From: Polaromonas sp. AER18D-145
GTDB taxonomy: Bacteria; Pseudomonadota; Gammaproteobacteria; Burkholderiales; Burkholderiaceae_C
DNA: 55,870 nt
Direction: 5' to 3'
Assembly: GCF_002379095.1 (NCBI RefSeq)
Contig: NZ_NBZV01000031.1
Coordinates: 1 to 55,870, forward strand
The notes beneath the pieces were generated by a model. That model was not told the DNA's origin. It saw only the letters and a list, made by a program, of their open reading frames with translations, and did no database searches. The position numbers and the translations under genes were made by a program. Position 1 is the stretch's first letter. Each line of letters begins with the position of its first letter. Positions 8,239-15,503 of this stretch are shown in pieces.

Positions 8239-8813
8239 TGACGTGTTTTATTGGAATCGCTGGTACTCACTCAACCGGTAAATCGACCTTTGTAGGCAGC
8301 TTGAAAGAGAAAGCCGAGAGCATGGGCATTACCGTTAGATCGGTCGCCGATAAGGCAACGGATTGCCGGTCGGTAGGGTTCGGAATCCTGCGTGCACATA
8401 CATTTGAGAGCACGCTCTGGATCATGTCTTCGGTTATACGTGGAGAGCTTGAAGCGGGCCTTAACACTGATCTTGTGATAGTCGACCGTCCTGTTCCTGA
8501 CGCACTTGGATATCTCGAGGCCGCGCTTGAGATGACCGGTCGGACGATAACCGAAGTTGAGCGCAATTATCTGTACCGCTTGGCGGCGATGCACGTACCG
8601 AGGTACTCGCTTTTGCTAAACACGAAGTTGGACCAATCCATTCCCCTCGGAGAAGGTAGAGATCAAGATGCTGAGTTCAGGATTGGTGCGGGCAGATGGA
8701 TCACAAAGGTGCTAGCAACCCTGAACTGCGCCGCAAGCGACCCTCATGATCCAAAGACAACAGATGTCGTAGATTCAATCTTGGGAAAGATTCTTGACTC
8801 GAAGATGAAATGA
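8238..8813 (+). CDS. P-loop nucleotide/nucleoside kinase-like ATPase (AAA_28/NadR-like, 191 aa)
   Basis: Walker A is GTHSTGKST at residues 9-17. VDRPVPDALGY at 82-92 matches the DRxxxD/Y lid-side motif of NadR-type and thymidylate-kinase-type enzymes, placing it in the AAA_28-like small-molecule kinase group rather than among motor ATPases. It lacks a second domain. The likely reaction is phosphate transfer to a nucleoside or nucleotide, or another small ligand. It is the third gene of a coupled operon (radical SAM, exonuclease, kinase). An exonuclease yields monophosphates that such a kinase could take up, which suggests a nucleotide modification or depletion cycle, but this is only a hypothesis. 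Confidence 0.75.
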   Translation: MTCFIGIAGTHSTGKSTFVGSLKEKAESMGITVRSVADKATDCRSVGFGILRAHTFESTLWIMSSVIRGELEAGLNTDLVIVDRPVPDALGYLEAALEMTGRTITEVERNYLYRLAAMHVPRYSLLLNTKLDQSIPLGEGRDQDAEFRIGAGRWITKVLATLNCAASDPHDPKTTDVVDSILGKILDSKMK

Positions 8814-8876
8814 AATTCATGGCCACACCGCTCGCAGTGTTGGTTATTCAAACAACAACTTAAAAAGACTTTGCCA

Positions 8877-9380
8877 ATGGAGCTTTCTGCAATTTCGGGA
8901 TTGTGGCCTCTGGCCCGGCGTTTGCCCGCTTTCATGCTCCGTTGGTACTTCACGAAGGAGCGGCTAGCGCAGCTTGTCTACTTCGACATGTATCCCAGGA
9001 ACGAATCGGCTGTTGTAAATCTTGGCAGCGATGCGTCTTTTCGATTGCATCTTCAGTTAATTAACCTTTCTCCATTTCGGTTGGAGCTCGATAGAGCGAA
9101 CTTCAGGTTTTCCTGCGGATCAGTTGTTCTGAAGGCTGCGGTCTTGGAGAGACGAACCTTTGTCGCAGGGGAGATCGCAAGCATCTTCCTTGAGGAGTCA
9201 ATGTCGGATGGACAAGCTAACCAAGTTGCCAGCCATTTTGTGAATAACCCCATAAGTATCGACGGCAACATTGAGTTCAATTGTGAGATTCATTCTTTTC
9301 CCAAGTCCATTCGGCAGCTAACAGGCATTCAGATCAAATTAGTCAACGCGAATTTCCGCCAAGGACCCGTCAGCGCTTGA
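8877..9380 (+). CDS. Hypothetical protein following the radical SAM operon (about 167 aa)
   Basis: Begins MELSAISGLWPLARRLPAFML. The first 40 residues contain a hydrophobic helix that could anchor it to the membrane. The rest looks like a beta-sandwich: VNLGSDASFRLHLQLINLSP, then alternating hydrophobic strands to the C-terminus. I know no family with certainty. It lies 63 bases after the kinase gene on the same strand and may be the fourth member of that operon. A TTG six bases upstream is an alternative start. Confidence 0.55.
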   Translation: MELSAISGLWPLARRLPAFMLRWYFTKERLAQLVYFDMYPRNESAVVNLGSDASFRLHLQLINLSPFRLELDRANFRFSCGSVVLKAAVLERRTFVAGEIASIFLEESMSDGQANQVASHFVNNPISIDGNIEFNCEIHSFPKSIRQLTGIQIKLVNANFRQGPVSA

Positions 9381-9418
9381 GATCATGCTGCTGATGGCGC
9401 TTGATATCCCGGAGCCAT

Positions 9419-9616
9419 ATGAAACCTGCCACAAAAAAACATATGTCAAACCCCTTTCTACTAACGATGGAGAGGCTCCATTACGCGTACCAATTGATGG
9501 ATGCAGAAGAAAAACACGCTTTGGCTGAGTGGGAAAGACTTCACTTGGGAGATGGGAAGACGGGAACGAGCGATTGGCCTGGTTGGGGGCCGATTGTTAA
9601 GCGTATCGCTCATTGA
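9419..9616 (+). CDS. Small hypothetical protein (65 aa)
   Basis: A short frame starting MKPATKKHMSNPFLLTMERL, with GGAG about six bases upstream. The helical middle (YQLMDAEEKHALAEWERLHL) is followed by a glycine/tryptophan-rich tail SDWPGWGPIVKRIAH. No family is recognised. It closes the rightward gene run. The next 219 bases (9617-9835), up to the convergent HerA stop, hold nothing I can support. Confidence 0.4.
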   Translation: MKPATKKHMSNPFLLTMERLHYAYQLMDAEEKHALAEWERLHLGDGKTGTSDWPGWGPIVKRIAH

Positions 9617-9835
9617 GTCGGGAGAAAACGATGAGGCACTTGTTTGCTCTTACGGCCAATCCCACTGCATATCAGGCAAGAACATAAGTTCAATCCGCCA
9701 CAGTCGGCGCAAAGTAATTTGGAGTTCTGCTTGTCGCGGCGATTCATTCATGCACTCAACGAAGTCGATTCCAAACAGCGAGTCGGAAACAGGTAGTGAA
9801 ACTGATTGCCTCGACCGAATATTTAGTGACAGCAA

Positions 9836-11566
9836 CTATGCGCGTGTGACGATCGGTCGCCTAACCCAATATTTCTCATAAGAGGGTCCTTCTGACTTGG
9901 GTGGGTGGACAGGTTCCGTCACCTTAACCGGCGTTGGCATAGGAAAGTCCACGCCGACCAGGATTGCTTCGCCTTGCCCAAGAGTAGGTAAAAAAGCAGC
10001 AGCAGACGCATCCAAGCTACCACAAGCCTTTTCTACAACTTCTCTGTCGCGCTCATTAATGAGACGATGGACGATAAACATGCCCATCTGACTGAGGACG
10101 TCTTCTGGAATGTCCCGTGGACGTTGCGTTGCAAGGATAGTGGTTAAGCCGTACTTGCGCCCTTCCTTGGCGATCAGCCCGAAAGCATCCAGCTGTACGC
10201 GATTAGTCTCATCGCCCAAGTTTTTGTTTAAAAATTGGTGCGCCTCGTCAAGGACAACGACCGTTGGCATTTTTTCGAACTTGCCTTCTCGCGCAAGGCC
10301 AAGCAAGTGACGACCCAATGCATTGGCCAGCAATTCACGTGCGTTGTAGTCGAATGGAAGGTGCTCCATCGAAATACGCAATACAGAGTCCCCCGACGCC
10401 AAAAAGCTCGCAATTTTGTCTGTCAACGAATCGAAAGATTCTGGATTAAACAAGCAGCGAAGGGACTTCGAACGGGTGATGGAAAAGACCTTCGAGACCA
10501 ACGTGTCGCAGTAACCTCTAGTGCGCTCGTCATAGTTACCCCACACTGTGTGATCTGGATGATCACGAGAGCCACCGCTCTCAAAGACGCATTCCTCGTA
10601 GATTTGGCGGGCTAGGTGCTTTATGAGGTACTTCGCTCCCTCGGCTTCAATTGCCGCCTCGTTCTTATTCGCAGAAAAGTTGAAGTCCTTACGCGATGCC
10701 CCGGTCTTTTTGTATATATTGGGCTCAGCGTCGCCGTGAAGAACGTAGTTGAGTTTGAGGCTTCTGAGTGCCTCCCTGAGTTTCGGAACCTGAGCCCCCG
10801 GGCTCGGCTGAAAAATAGCGAAGAGATCTGCCTCTGTTAGTTGCCAGTAAGGGAAGGCGACATATGTGCGTTCGTCTTTGCCCCCTTCACTCTGTCCTCC
10901 AAGATAGACCGACTGTACGCCAGCCGTGAAGGTATGAAACTCGCCTGTGGGATCTATGAGAATGACTTTGCCGCCAATTCTGGCTGTCTCTTGAACAATG
11001 CGCGCGACGGTCCAACTCTTACCGCCACCTGTCGCTCCCAAGACAGCGCAGTGACGACCAAACATATTGGCAGGGCTAACATTAACCTTTGTGCTTAGAT
11101 CCTGCGGAATAGTTGCCAACTCAATCACTCCTGTGGCCCCGGCGTTGTTGCCCTCAACGATGTGCTTCACCAAGAGGGGATGCGCTGAATACACGTGTTG
11201 ACCAATGCGAGGGTGATGCGGAATTCCTGAAATGATCCGCCCTGTTGATAACTCTAATGTGGTCAAAAGTTGGACGAATCCTATGGGGTGTGCATCAAGA
11301 GGTTGGCCTATGGCAGGCTCCGCCTTCAGACGCTCACCGTCCGGCAGCTTGACTTCAGTGATGCGACCCAGAACCGCAACACCTTCACCTTCAATGAAGA
11401 CGAACTCACCGACTTGTCCGCCCAATACAACGTATCCCGAATATTGACGAGCGGTCACGCTTGCAGCATACGGGAGATTGATCTTCGCGGCGTCAGGACT
11501 GATATAGGTTACTGAGCCTATATAGCGGCTAGGATCGAACGGACTTGTGGCGAGCTTACCGGTCAT
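9836..11566 (-). CDS. herA: HerA-like hexameric ATPase of a SIR2-HerA antiphage system (576 aa)
   Basis: An N-terminal HAS-type beta barrel (about residues 10-110) is followed by a DUF87/HerA motor: Walker A GATGGGKS near residue 178, Walker B VVVLDEAHQFLN near 430 and the ATQRP-x-DIP motif with LINERD further on, as in HerA/FtsK-clade ATPases. The start ATG shares a base with the stop of the SIR2 gene (TGATG), so the two are coupled. SIR2-HerA pairs are an established defence system in which the HerA hexamer assembles with SIR2 and the complex depletes NAD+ (and in some members cleaves DNA) during phage infection. Length is as expected. The gene looks intact. Confidence 0.9.
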   Translation of the reverse strand: MTGKLATSPFDPSRYIGSVTYISPDAAKINLPYAASVTARQYSGYVVLGGQVGEFVFIEGEGVAVLGRITEVKLPDGERLKAEPAIGQPLDAHPIGFVQLLTTLELSTGRIISGIPHHPRIGQHVYSAHPLLVKHIVEGNNAGATGVIELATIPQDLSTKVNVSPANMFGRHCAVLGATGGGKSWTVARIVQETARIGGKVILIDPTGEFHTFTAGVQSVYLGGQSEGGKDERTYVAFPYWQLTEADLFAIFQPSPGAQVPKLREALRSLKLNYVLHGDAEPNIYKKTGASRKDFNFSANKNEAAIEAEGAKYLIKHLARQIYEECVFESGGSRDHPDHTVWGNYDERTRGYCDTLVSKVFSITRSKSLRCLFNPESFDSLTDKIASFLASGDSVLRISMEHLPFDYNARELLANALGRHLLGLAREGKFEKMPTVVVLDEAHQFLNKNLGDETNRVQLDAFGLIAKEGRKYGLTTILATQRPRDIPEDVLSQMGMFIVHRLINERDREVVEKACGSLDASAAAFLPTLGQGEAILVGVDFPMPTPVKVTEPVHPPKSEGPSYEKYWVRRPIVTRA

Positions 11567-12813
11567 CAGACCGCTCCGCGCAGCTGACGAACACGTTCAA
11601 TGTGCTGCTCAAGATCAGTCTCGGCAGCGATGTCTGGAAGATGAGGAACGATTTGCTGGAAAGTCGCTCCGACTAACGAAAGTCGAGCATCCCCATGCTC
11701 AATTAAATACTTGATCTTTGTGAGATGGGTATTCCAGGTCTCGGAGCCTTGCTTTGGACCTGCCGGGGTTTCCCGTGGCCCCAGCGCTGGATCACAAATT
11801 GCCACCTTCAGGTGTAAGTTCGAATTTATGGCTGAAAGAATAGGCTCCGCGATGTGGTTGTCATTAAAACCAAACCCCAAAATCAACAACCCTGTATCTG
11901 GCTGTCGCAATGCGGCCTGAAACGATGACATCATCTCGAGATAGGGCTGCTCAAAAGACAACTCGTACTTCGTGTTTCTGGGATAAACAAGAAGAGGTGT
12001 CGGTGTCGCAGGGTCCTTCTCAATTTCTTTTGTTAGCGAATTCTTGGTCCAGTCAACTGAGCCATGAAGTTTGTATAAATGAAAGACGTTGGAGATGAAG
12101 TCGTGACTATCGGGATTGCTGTCGCGCTTCACCACATCGTAAGAGAAAAACAAGCTGTCGAAGACTTGCGGTGTCGTATGCGAGAACCCATCGATAACTA
12201 CGTATCGTCCCTTTCGCGCAGCGTATTCGAAGCACAAGTCATAGTTAGTCGTGAAAACTTTTGCACGGAGCTTTCGCGAAGATCGCCTTGCGAGGCGTCT
12301 CAGAAAGTCAGCATGCAGACCAAGGTCGTCGTCTGCATTTAAGAAACGGACTTGATCGCGAACGGTTTCCTCTGCCGTTTTGATGAAGTCTTTGATCTTT
12401 TGTTTACCGTCTTTCTCATCAACAAAATCAGCGGCAACTTTGCAATAGGACAACAGCGCTTCGATATTGCCCTGGTGCAAAGCAGGGAATCTGGAGAGCG
12501 CCACCACCTCGTCGAACAGCGGGCCATTGACCGCCTTTACAGACTCCCAGAGGTCACTCATCATCGGCGCTATATGTTTGCCAGCTTTTGCCACTCGTTT
12601 CAACGGATCATCTGGTGGTGGCGGCACAAGGTTGACATGCAGAGAAGTCCCTAATCCAGTCAGAACAATCAGGTTATTGCATCGAAAACAGTCCGAGAGG
12701 CTGCGAGAAATCTCGTTTAACGCTTCGTCGGGAAGAGTTTTGCCGTTTTCGTCTTCGACTGGTTGCTTGACGGTGAGCCAAGCTCCACTGCTGCGGTATG
12801 TAAATACTTGCAT
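11566..12813 (-). CDS. SIR2-domain NADase of a SIR2-HerA antiphage system (415 aa)
   Basis: The ATG at 12813 sits behind a strong GGAGG. SIR2 landmarks are visible: the nucleotide loop LTGLGTS (residues 51-57, a variant of GAGxS), FTTNYD near 190, the catalytic-histidine segment LYKLHGSVDW near 245 and GFGFNDNHIAEPILSAI near 325. The order is that of antiphage SIR2 enzymes, which hydrolyse NAD+ rather than deacetylate proteins. It is the first gene of a two-gene operon with HerA. The loop reads GLGTS instead of GAGxS, so activity should be checked, but histidine and asparagine are kept. The 298 bases upstream (12814-13111) hold no supported gene and probably contain the promoter. Confidence 0.88.
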   Translation of the reverse strand: MQVFTYRSSGAWLTVKQPVEDENGKTLPDEALNEISRSLSDCFRCNNLIVLTGLGTSLHVNLVPPPPDDPLKRVAKAGKHIAPMMSDLWESVKAVNGPLFDEVVALSRFPALHQGNIEALLSYCKVAADFVDEKDGKQKIKDFIKTAEETVRDQVRFLNADDDLGLHADFLRRLARRSSRKLRAKVFTTNYDLCFEYAARKGRYVVIDGFSHTTPQVFDSLFFSYDVVKRDSNPDSHDFISNVFHLYKLHGSVDWTKNSLTKEIEKDPATPTPLLVYPRNTKYELSFEQPYLEMMSSFQAALRQPDTGLLILGFGFNDNHIAEPILSAINSNLHLKVAICDPALGPRETPAGPKQGSETWNTHLTKIKYLIEHGDARLSLVGATFQQIVPHLPDIAAETDLEQHIERVRQLRGAV

Positions 12814-13111
12814 TTTTCCTCCTGGCCGGACGTTACGGCGCTTATTGGCCGTTGGCAAGTATTCGGCGAATACCGCGTCTATTTGGGCTTATACGGTGAT
12901 TTTCACGTAGAACCGGCACCAGAGTCGACCTCTAAATGAAGGGGAGGCGGACGAAACACCCGTGGCCGACAACCTCAATATTCTTGAATGCTTCGGCCTG
13001 CATTGTCAAAATGATTGGAGGTAAAGGAACAGTTAGAGATCTATAGCGGCCATGGCCTTCGGATATCGACCTGATCTCTGGACGCGCCAGGACCAGCCCA
13101 CTCGGCAGGAC

Positions 13112-13657
13112 CTACTCCTTGCGGCGACGCTCTTTACGCCAGTCCCATGGCGCCACCGGATCGCGATCCACCCACAAGCCTTGCCTGGCAGTTGCAGATC
13201 TGATTTCCGCTTCCGCAAAGGTCTGCCGGTCTGACGCAGTCTGCTCGCGCTCGTATTGCTTGTAATGCCAAGCCATGCCTGCCTGGACCTGTGCCAGGTT
13301 GGCGTCGATCCCATTCACCAGCACTTTTCCCACCAGCCGGCCGTAGCGGTCATTCTTCTCGCCCTCGACCTCCACCCACTTGCCATAGAGCAGATCCGAG
13401 AGGTGTTGCTTGGAGCGCTGGCCAAACGGCATCTTCTTTTCCGGCGCGTCAATGCCGGAGAGGCGCACCGCATGTTCGACCTTGCCTGCATCCAGCACCG
13501 TGATGGTGTCGCCATCGGTCACGGCCACCACCTTGCCAGCCAGGACAGCCGCAGCCGCACCGGCGGAAATGCCCAGCGCCATAAGCGAGGCCAGCAGGCC
13601 GCGCCACACCCTCCGGCCAAAAACCGGCGATGGCAGCTGCTGCGCGCCTGCCTTCAT
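13112..13657 (-). CDS. Exported thermonuclease-like (SNase) protein
   Basis: From the ATG at 13657 the protein has a signal-peptide-like N-terminus (VWRGLLASLMALGISAGAAA), then an SNase OB-fold: VVAVTDGDTITV, RLSGIDAPE and DRYGRLVGKV. These hold the arginine, glutamate and arginine that correspond to the catalytic residues of staphylococcal nuclease. It should cut DNA and RNA in a Ca-dependent way in the periplasm or outside. The start overlaps the stop of the upstream 63-residue gene by ATGA, which fixes the start and defines a two-gene operon. That operon lies behind a LexA-type box, so it is probably DNA-damage induced. It might process DNA during conjugal transfer or act as a toxin-like nuclease. 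Confidence 0.8.
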   Translation of the reverse strand: MKAGAQQLPSPVFGRRVWRGLLASLMALGISAGAAAAVLAGKVVAVTDGDTITVLDAGKVEHAVRLSGIDAPEKKMPFGQRSKQHLSDLLYGKWVEVEGEKNDRYGRLVGKVLVNGIDANLAQVQAGMAWHYKQYEREQTASDRQTFAEAEIRSATARQGLWVDRDPVAPWDWRKERRRKE

Positions 13658-13845
13658 AAGGAGAGGGGCCCCAGAAAAGCACGCGCAGTGGCCGCAATCA
13701 CTTTCCTGGCATTGGCAGCCACATCGTTGGAGGGGCGTCCAACCGAGGCGGCAGGGAAGGGCCAAGAGGGATAGCGGCGAATAATAGGCGGCGGCGTGAA
13801 AGGCTGGACCGGCACACGGGCCGGTTGGAGATTGAAAGCTTGCAT
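13654..13845 (-). CDS. Small SOS-associated protein upstream of thermonuclease (63 aa)
   Basis: The frame from ATG 13845 (GAGG seven bases upstream) reads MQAFNLQPARVPVQPFTPPP and ends NARKVIAATARAFLGPLSL. The first half is proline-rich; the second is an amphipathic helix. Its stop overlaps the nuclease start by ATGA. An upstream in-frame ATG at 13869 would add eight residues. It lies 45 bases from a LexA-type operator. No family is recognised. Gene order recalls colicin operons, where an SOS-controlled nuclease is paired with a small lysis or immunity protein, but this protein resembles neither and that comparison is only positional. Confidence 0.5.
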   Translation of the reverse strand: MQAFNLQPARVPVQPFTPPPIIRRYPSWPFPAASVGRPSNDVAANARKVIAATARAFLGPLSL

Positions 13846-13890
13846 GGAGTCGCCTCTGTCGGTACTCATCGGTCAGCCATCCTACTGGAC

Positions 13891-13910
13891 TACTGTTGTT
13901 ATGTACAGTA
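13891..13910. promoter_or_regulatory. LexA (SOS) box
   Basis: TACTGTTGTTATGTACAGTA has the outer TACTG and CAGTA and the CTGT-N8-ACAG core of the LexA consensus used in gamma- and betaproteobacteria. It is 45 bases upstream of the 63-residue gene and thermonuclease on the minus strand and 11 bases upstream of a 34-codon frame on the plus strand. The near-perfect ends make chance unlikely. Confidence 0.75.
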
Positions 13911-13921
13911 TGATAAACACC

Positions 13922-14026
13922 ATGGACGAGCTATCCCCTACCCAATGGGTTAACCGAAACCTATTGAACGGCACAGCTGGCATGGCCACGTTGGCGTCAG
14001 GACCGTGCCATTGTTGGGGCTGTTGA
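13922..14026 (+). CDS. Very short frame next to LexA box (34 aa), doubtful
   Basis: ATG at 13922 opens a 34-codon frame starting MDELSPTQWVNRNLLNGTAG, divergent from the nuclease operon across the LexA box. No good ribosome site is seen. It could be the remnant of a longer SOS gene or a leader peptide. The bases 14027-14113 that follow hold nothing recognisable. Confidence 0.2.
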   Translation: MDELSPTQWVNRNLLNGTAGMATLASGPCHCWGC

Positions 14027-14113
14027 TGCTGAACTAGGCGCCCACTCGTCGGACCGGGGCGCCATTAAGGCGTCTTGATGCTCATACTGTGAGCACTACT
14101 TTCGGGGGGTAAT

Positions 14114-14323
14114 ATGTCTAGAAATTTCACTGCCAGTGTGAAAGAACCGGCCTCAGGCGATGGCAGCGTTGGTGTGGCGGTTCTCATCGAGTTTCATGAT
14201 AGAGCGCCTGGCTTTAACGGGGACCTGGTGTGGATCCATCTCAATAGAGGCACCCCAATCGGAGAGGGCGAAGAATTGGCGCGGATGTTAAATAAATTGG
14301 GTTCCCGTTTCTCTTTCGACTGA
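14114..14323 (+). CDS. Small hypothetical protein (69 aa)
   Basis: Begins MSRNFTASVKEPASGDGSVG behind a G-rich ribosome site (GGGGGG, seven bases upstream). The sequence alternates hydrophobic and polar residues (VGVAVLIEFHDR, DLVWIHLNRG) like a small beta protein and ends in a helix EGEELARMLNKLGSRF. No family is recognised. It stands just before the HEPN-like gene on the same strand, 71 bases away, so the two could be co-transcribed. Confidence 0.5.
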   Translation: MSRNFTASVKEPASGDGSVGVAVLIEFHDRAPGFNGDLVWIHLNRGTPIGEGEELARMLNKLGSRFSFD

Positions 14324-14394
14324 GAAGGCATTTGCTGAACTCGGTCATGTTGCTGCTCGGTCCCGTGTTGCGCTTCTGATGGTTCAATGTGTCT

Positions 14395-15153
14395 ATGTCT
14401 TGCGCCCATGCACCCATTGAAGCTTCGCTAGATCGGTGGCACGAGTGCCATTGGCATTTGCACCAAATGGAAAGCAACTATCATGAGCCAGCTCCATTTC
14501 GGTACTCATTGAACTCCTTCATACGTGCAATCGCTGACGTTCCAGAGTTGCTCACGAAGGATCTGGAGCGACACGAGTTAGTGCGACGGTCAATCAAGCC
14601 AAAACTCAAGGAACTAGAGTCCACTGCTCTCTTCGCTGTCCTACGTGTGAGGCGAAACTTTATAGTCCACCAAGGGATGCTAGCTGTTGACAGCAAGGGG
14701 AGCATCCGCAGTATGGAGGGGCAAAAAGTGAAGGTCAGCTTTCCGTTTCCAGTCGAGCCTTGGGAGAGCTCAGATGAGGCATACGAAAGATACAAAGAGG
14801 TATGTCGAAACGACAAATTCTGGCGCGGGCTCGGACCCGACTGCGATTCGTCACCTGCGATCTGGCGCACGTGGATGATTCAGCAAATCCCTGGGCGCGA
14901 TTTGCTGGAGGTGGCTTTCGAGGCGTGGACGCTCGTTGGCGATTTGCTGTCTAATGCCGTGATTGAGTTCGGCGGTCAGCCGCTAGATTTGACGATGCCA
15001 TGTCGTCATGAGCCGGAGCTTGTGCGCCTGAAACGCTACAGTCAAAACGAATTTTTCATGAGCGTTGACGGGGTTGACTTGGTCGAGGAAGAGCGAAAGT
15101 GGCAAGAGGGGCGTGCTAAGTTTGAGGTGGCGAAGGCTGTGGACGAATCCTGA
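14395..15153 (+). CDS. HEPN-like protein of unknown function (252 aa)
   Basis: The middle of the protein reads LFAVLRVRRNFIVHQGML. RNFIVH fits the R-x4-H catalytic motif of HEPN ribonucleases, with the polar residue (N) after the arginine that is typical of active members. The flanking sequence is helical (residues 35-90 and 135-200), as expected for the HEPN bundle. Such proteins are RNases in toxin-antitoxin and abortive-infection systems. The GTG at 14389 is an alternative start. A possible antitoxin-like small gene lies at 15264. The assignment rests on one motif and helical context. Confidence 0.45.
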   Translation: MSCAHAPIEASLDRWHECHWHLHQMESNYHEPAPFRYSLNSFIRAIADVPELLTKDLERHELVRRSIKPKLKELESTALFAVLRVRRNFIVHQGMLAVDSKGSIRSMEGQKVKVSFPFPVEPWESSDEAYERYKEVCRNDKFWRGLGPDCDSSPAIWRTWMIQQIPGRDLLEVAFEAWTLVGDLLSNAVIEFGGQPLDLTMPCRHEPELVRLKRYSQNEFFMSVDGVDLVEEERKWQEGRAKFEVAKAVDES

Positions 15154-15226
15154 GTTTCTGTCCCGCCTGAATGTGCGGCAACAATCCGCTTGCAAGCAAT
15201 AGCACCAGTGCATAAAACATCTTCAT
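15116..15226 (-). CDS. Possible tiny exported peptide (36 aa), antisense to HEPN-like gene end
   Basis: On the minus strand an ATG at 15226, preceded by GGAGAG at good spacing, opens MKMFYALVLLLASGLLPHIQ followed by AGQKLRIRP, a textbook signal peptide with a short basic mature part. It ends inside the 3' end of the HEPN-like gene on the other strand. It may be a decayed secreted-protein gene or a small membrane-active toxin. Evidence is only the ribosome site and the hydrophobic pattern. Confidence 0.3.
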   Translation of the reverse strand: MKMFYALVLLLASGLLPHIQAGQKLRIRPQPSPPQT

Positions 15227-15263
15227 GGTGTCTCTCCACCCTTTGTCCAGAAAGGACGTTTAA

Positions 15264-15479
15264 ATGGAAGAATCGAAAGTCCCGAGTTCTGCGGATGACT
15301 CATCTGCAGGAGCGCGCAAACCTTCTGAGTCTCAGATAAGGCAAGTTCAACATCTCTGTGACCCCGGGCAAGTCGGGCAACCGACTCTGGAAGAACGCCT
15401 TAAAGCCTTTGATTCGGATAAGCATGGCGGTGAACATTTGTCGTTTGCGCCGGTTGGGCGAGAAATCATTCAGCCGTAA
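15264..15479 (+). CDS. Small hypothetical protein with antitoxin-like tail (71 aa)
   Basis: The start ATG follows AAAGGA. The acidic N-terminal half is featureless. The C-terminal part reads LEERLKAFDSDKHGGEHLSF ending PVGREIIQP. The FD-x2-KHGGE pattern recalls the tails of AbrB/MazE-type antitoxins, which bind a toxin there, but no DNA-binding domain is present in front. It could be a truncated antitoxin or an unrelated orphan. It is the last cargo gene before the convergent tniQ stop. Confidence 0.4.
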   Translation: MEESKVPSSADDSSAGARKPSESQIRQVQHLCDPGQVGQPTLEERLKAFDSDKHGGEHLSFAPVGREIIQP

Positions 15480-15503
15480 CGCCGGCCGATTGGGCTCTAG
15501 CAC

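Noticed and set aside
9501..9881. A 126-residue plus-strand frame after the small gene at 9419
   Set aside because: It overlaps the 65-residue gene in another frame, has no ribosome site and runs into the HerA 3' end.
12672..12685. GGTTATTGCA inside the SIR2 gene as the transposon left end
   Set aside because: A single partial match within an intact conserved gene, with no further repeats, no TGT end and no comM sequence next to it.
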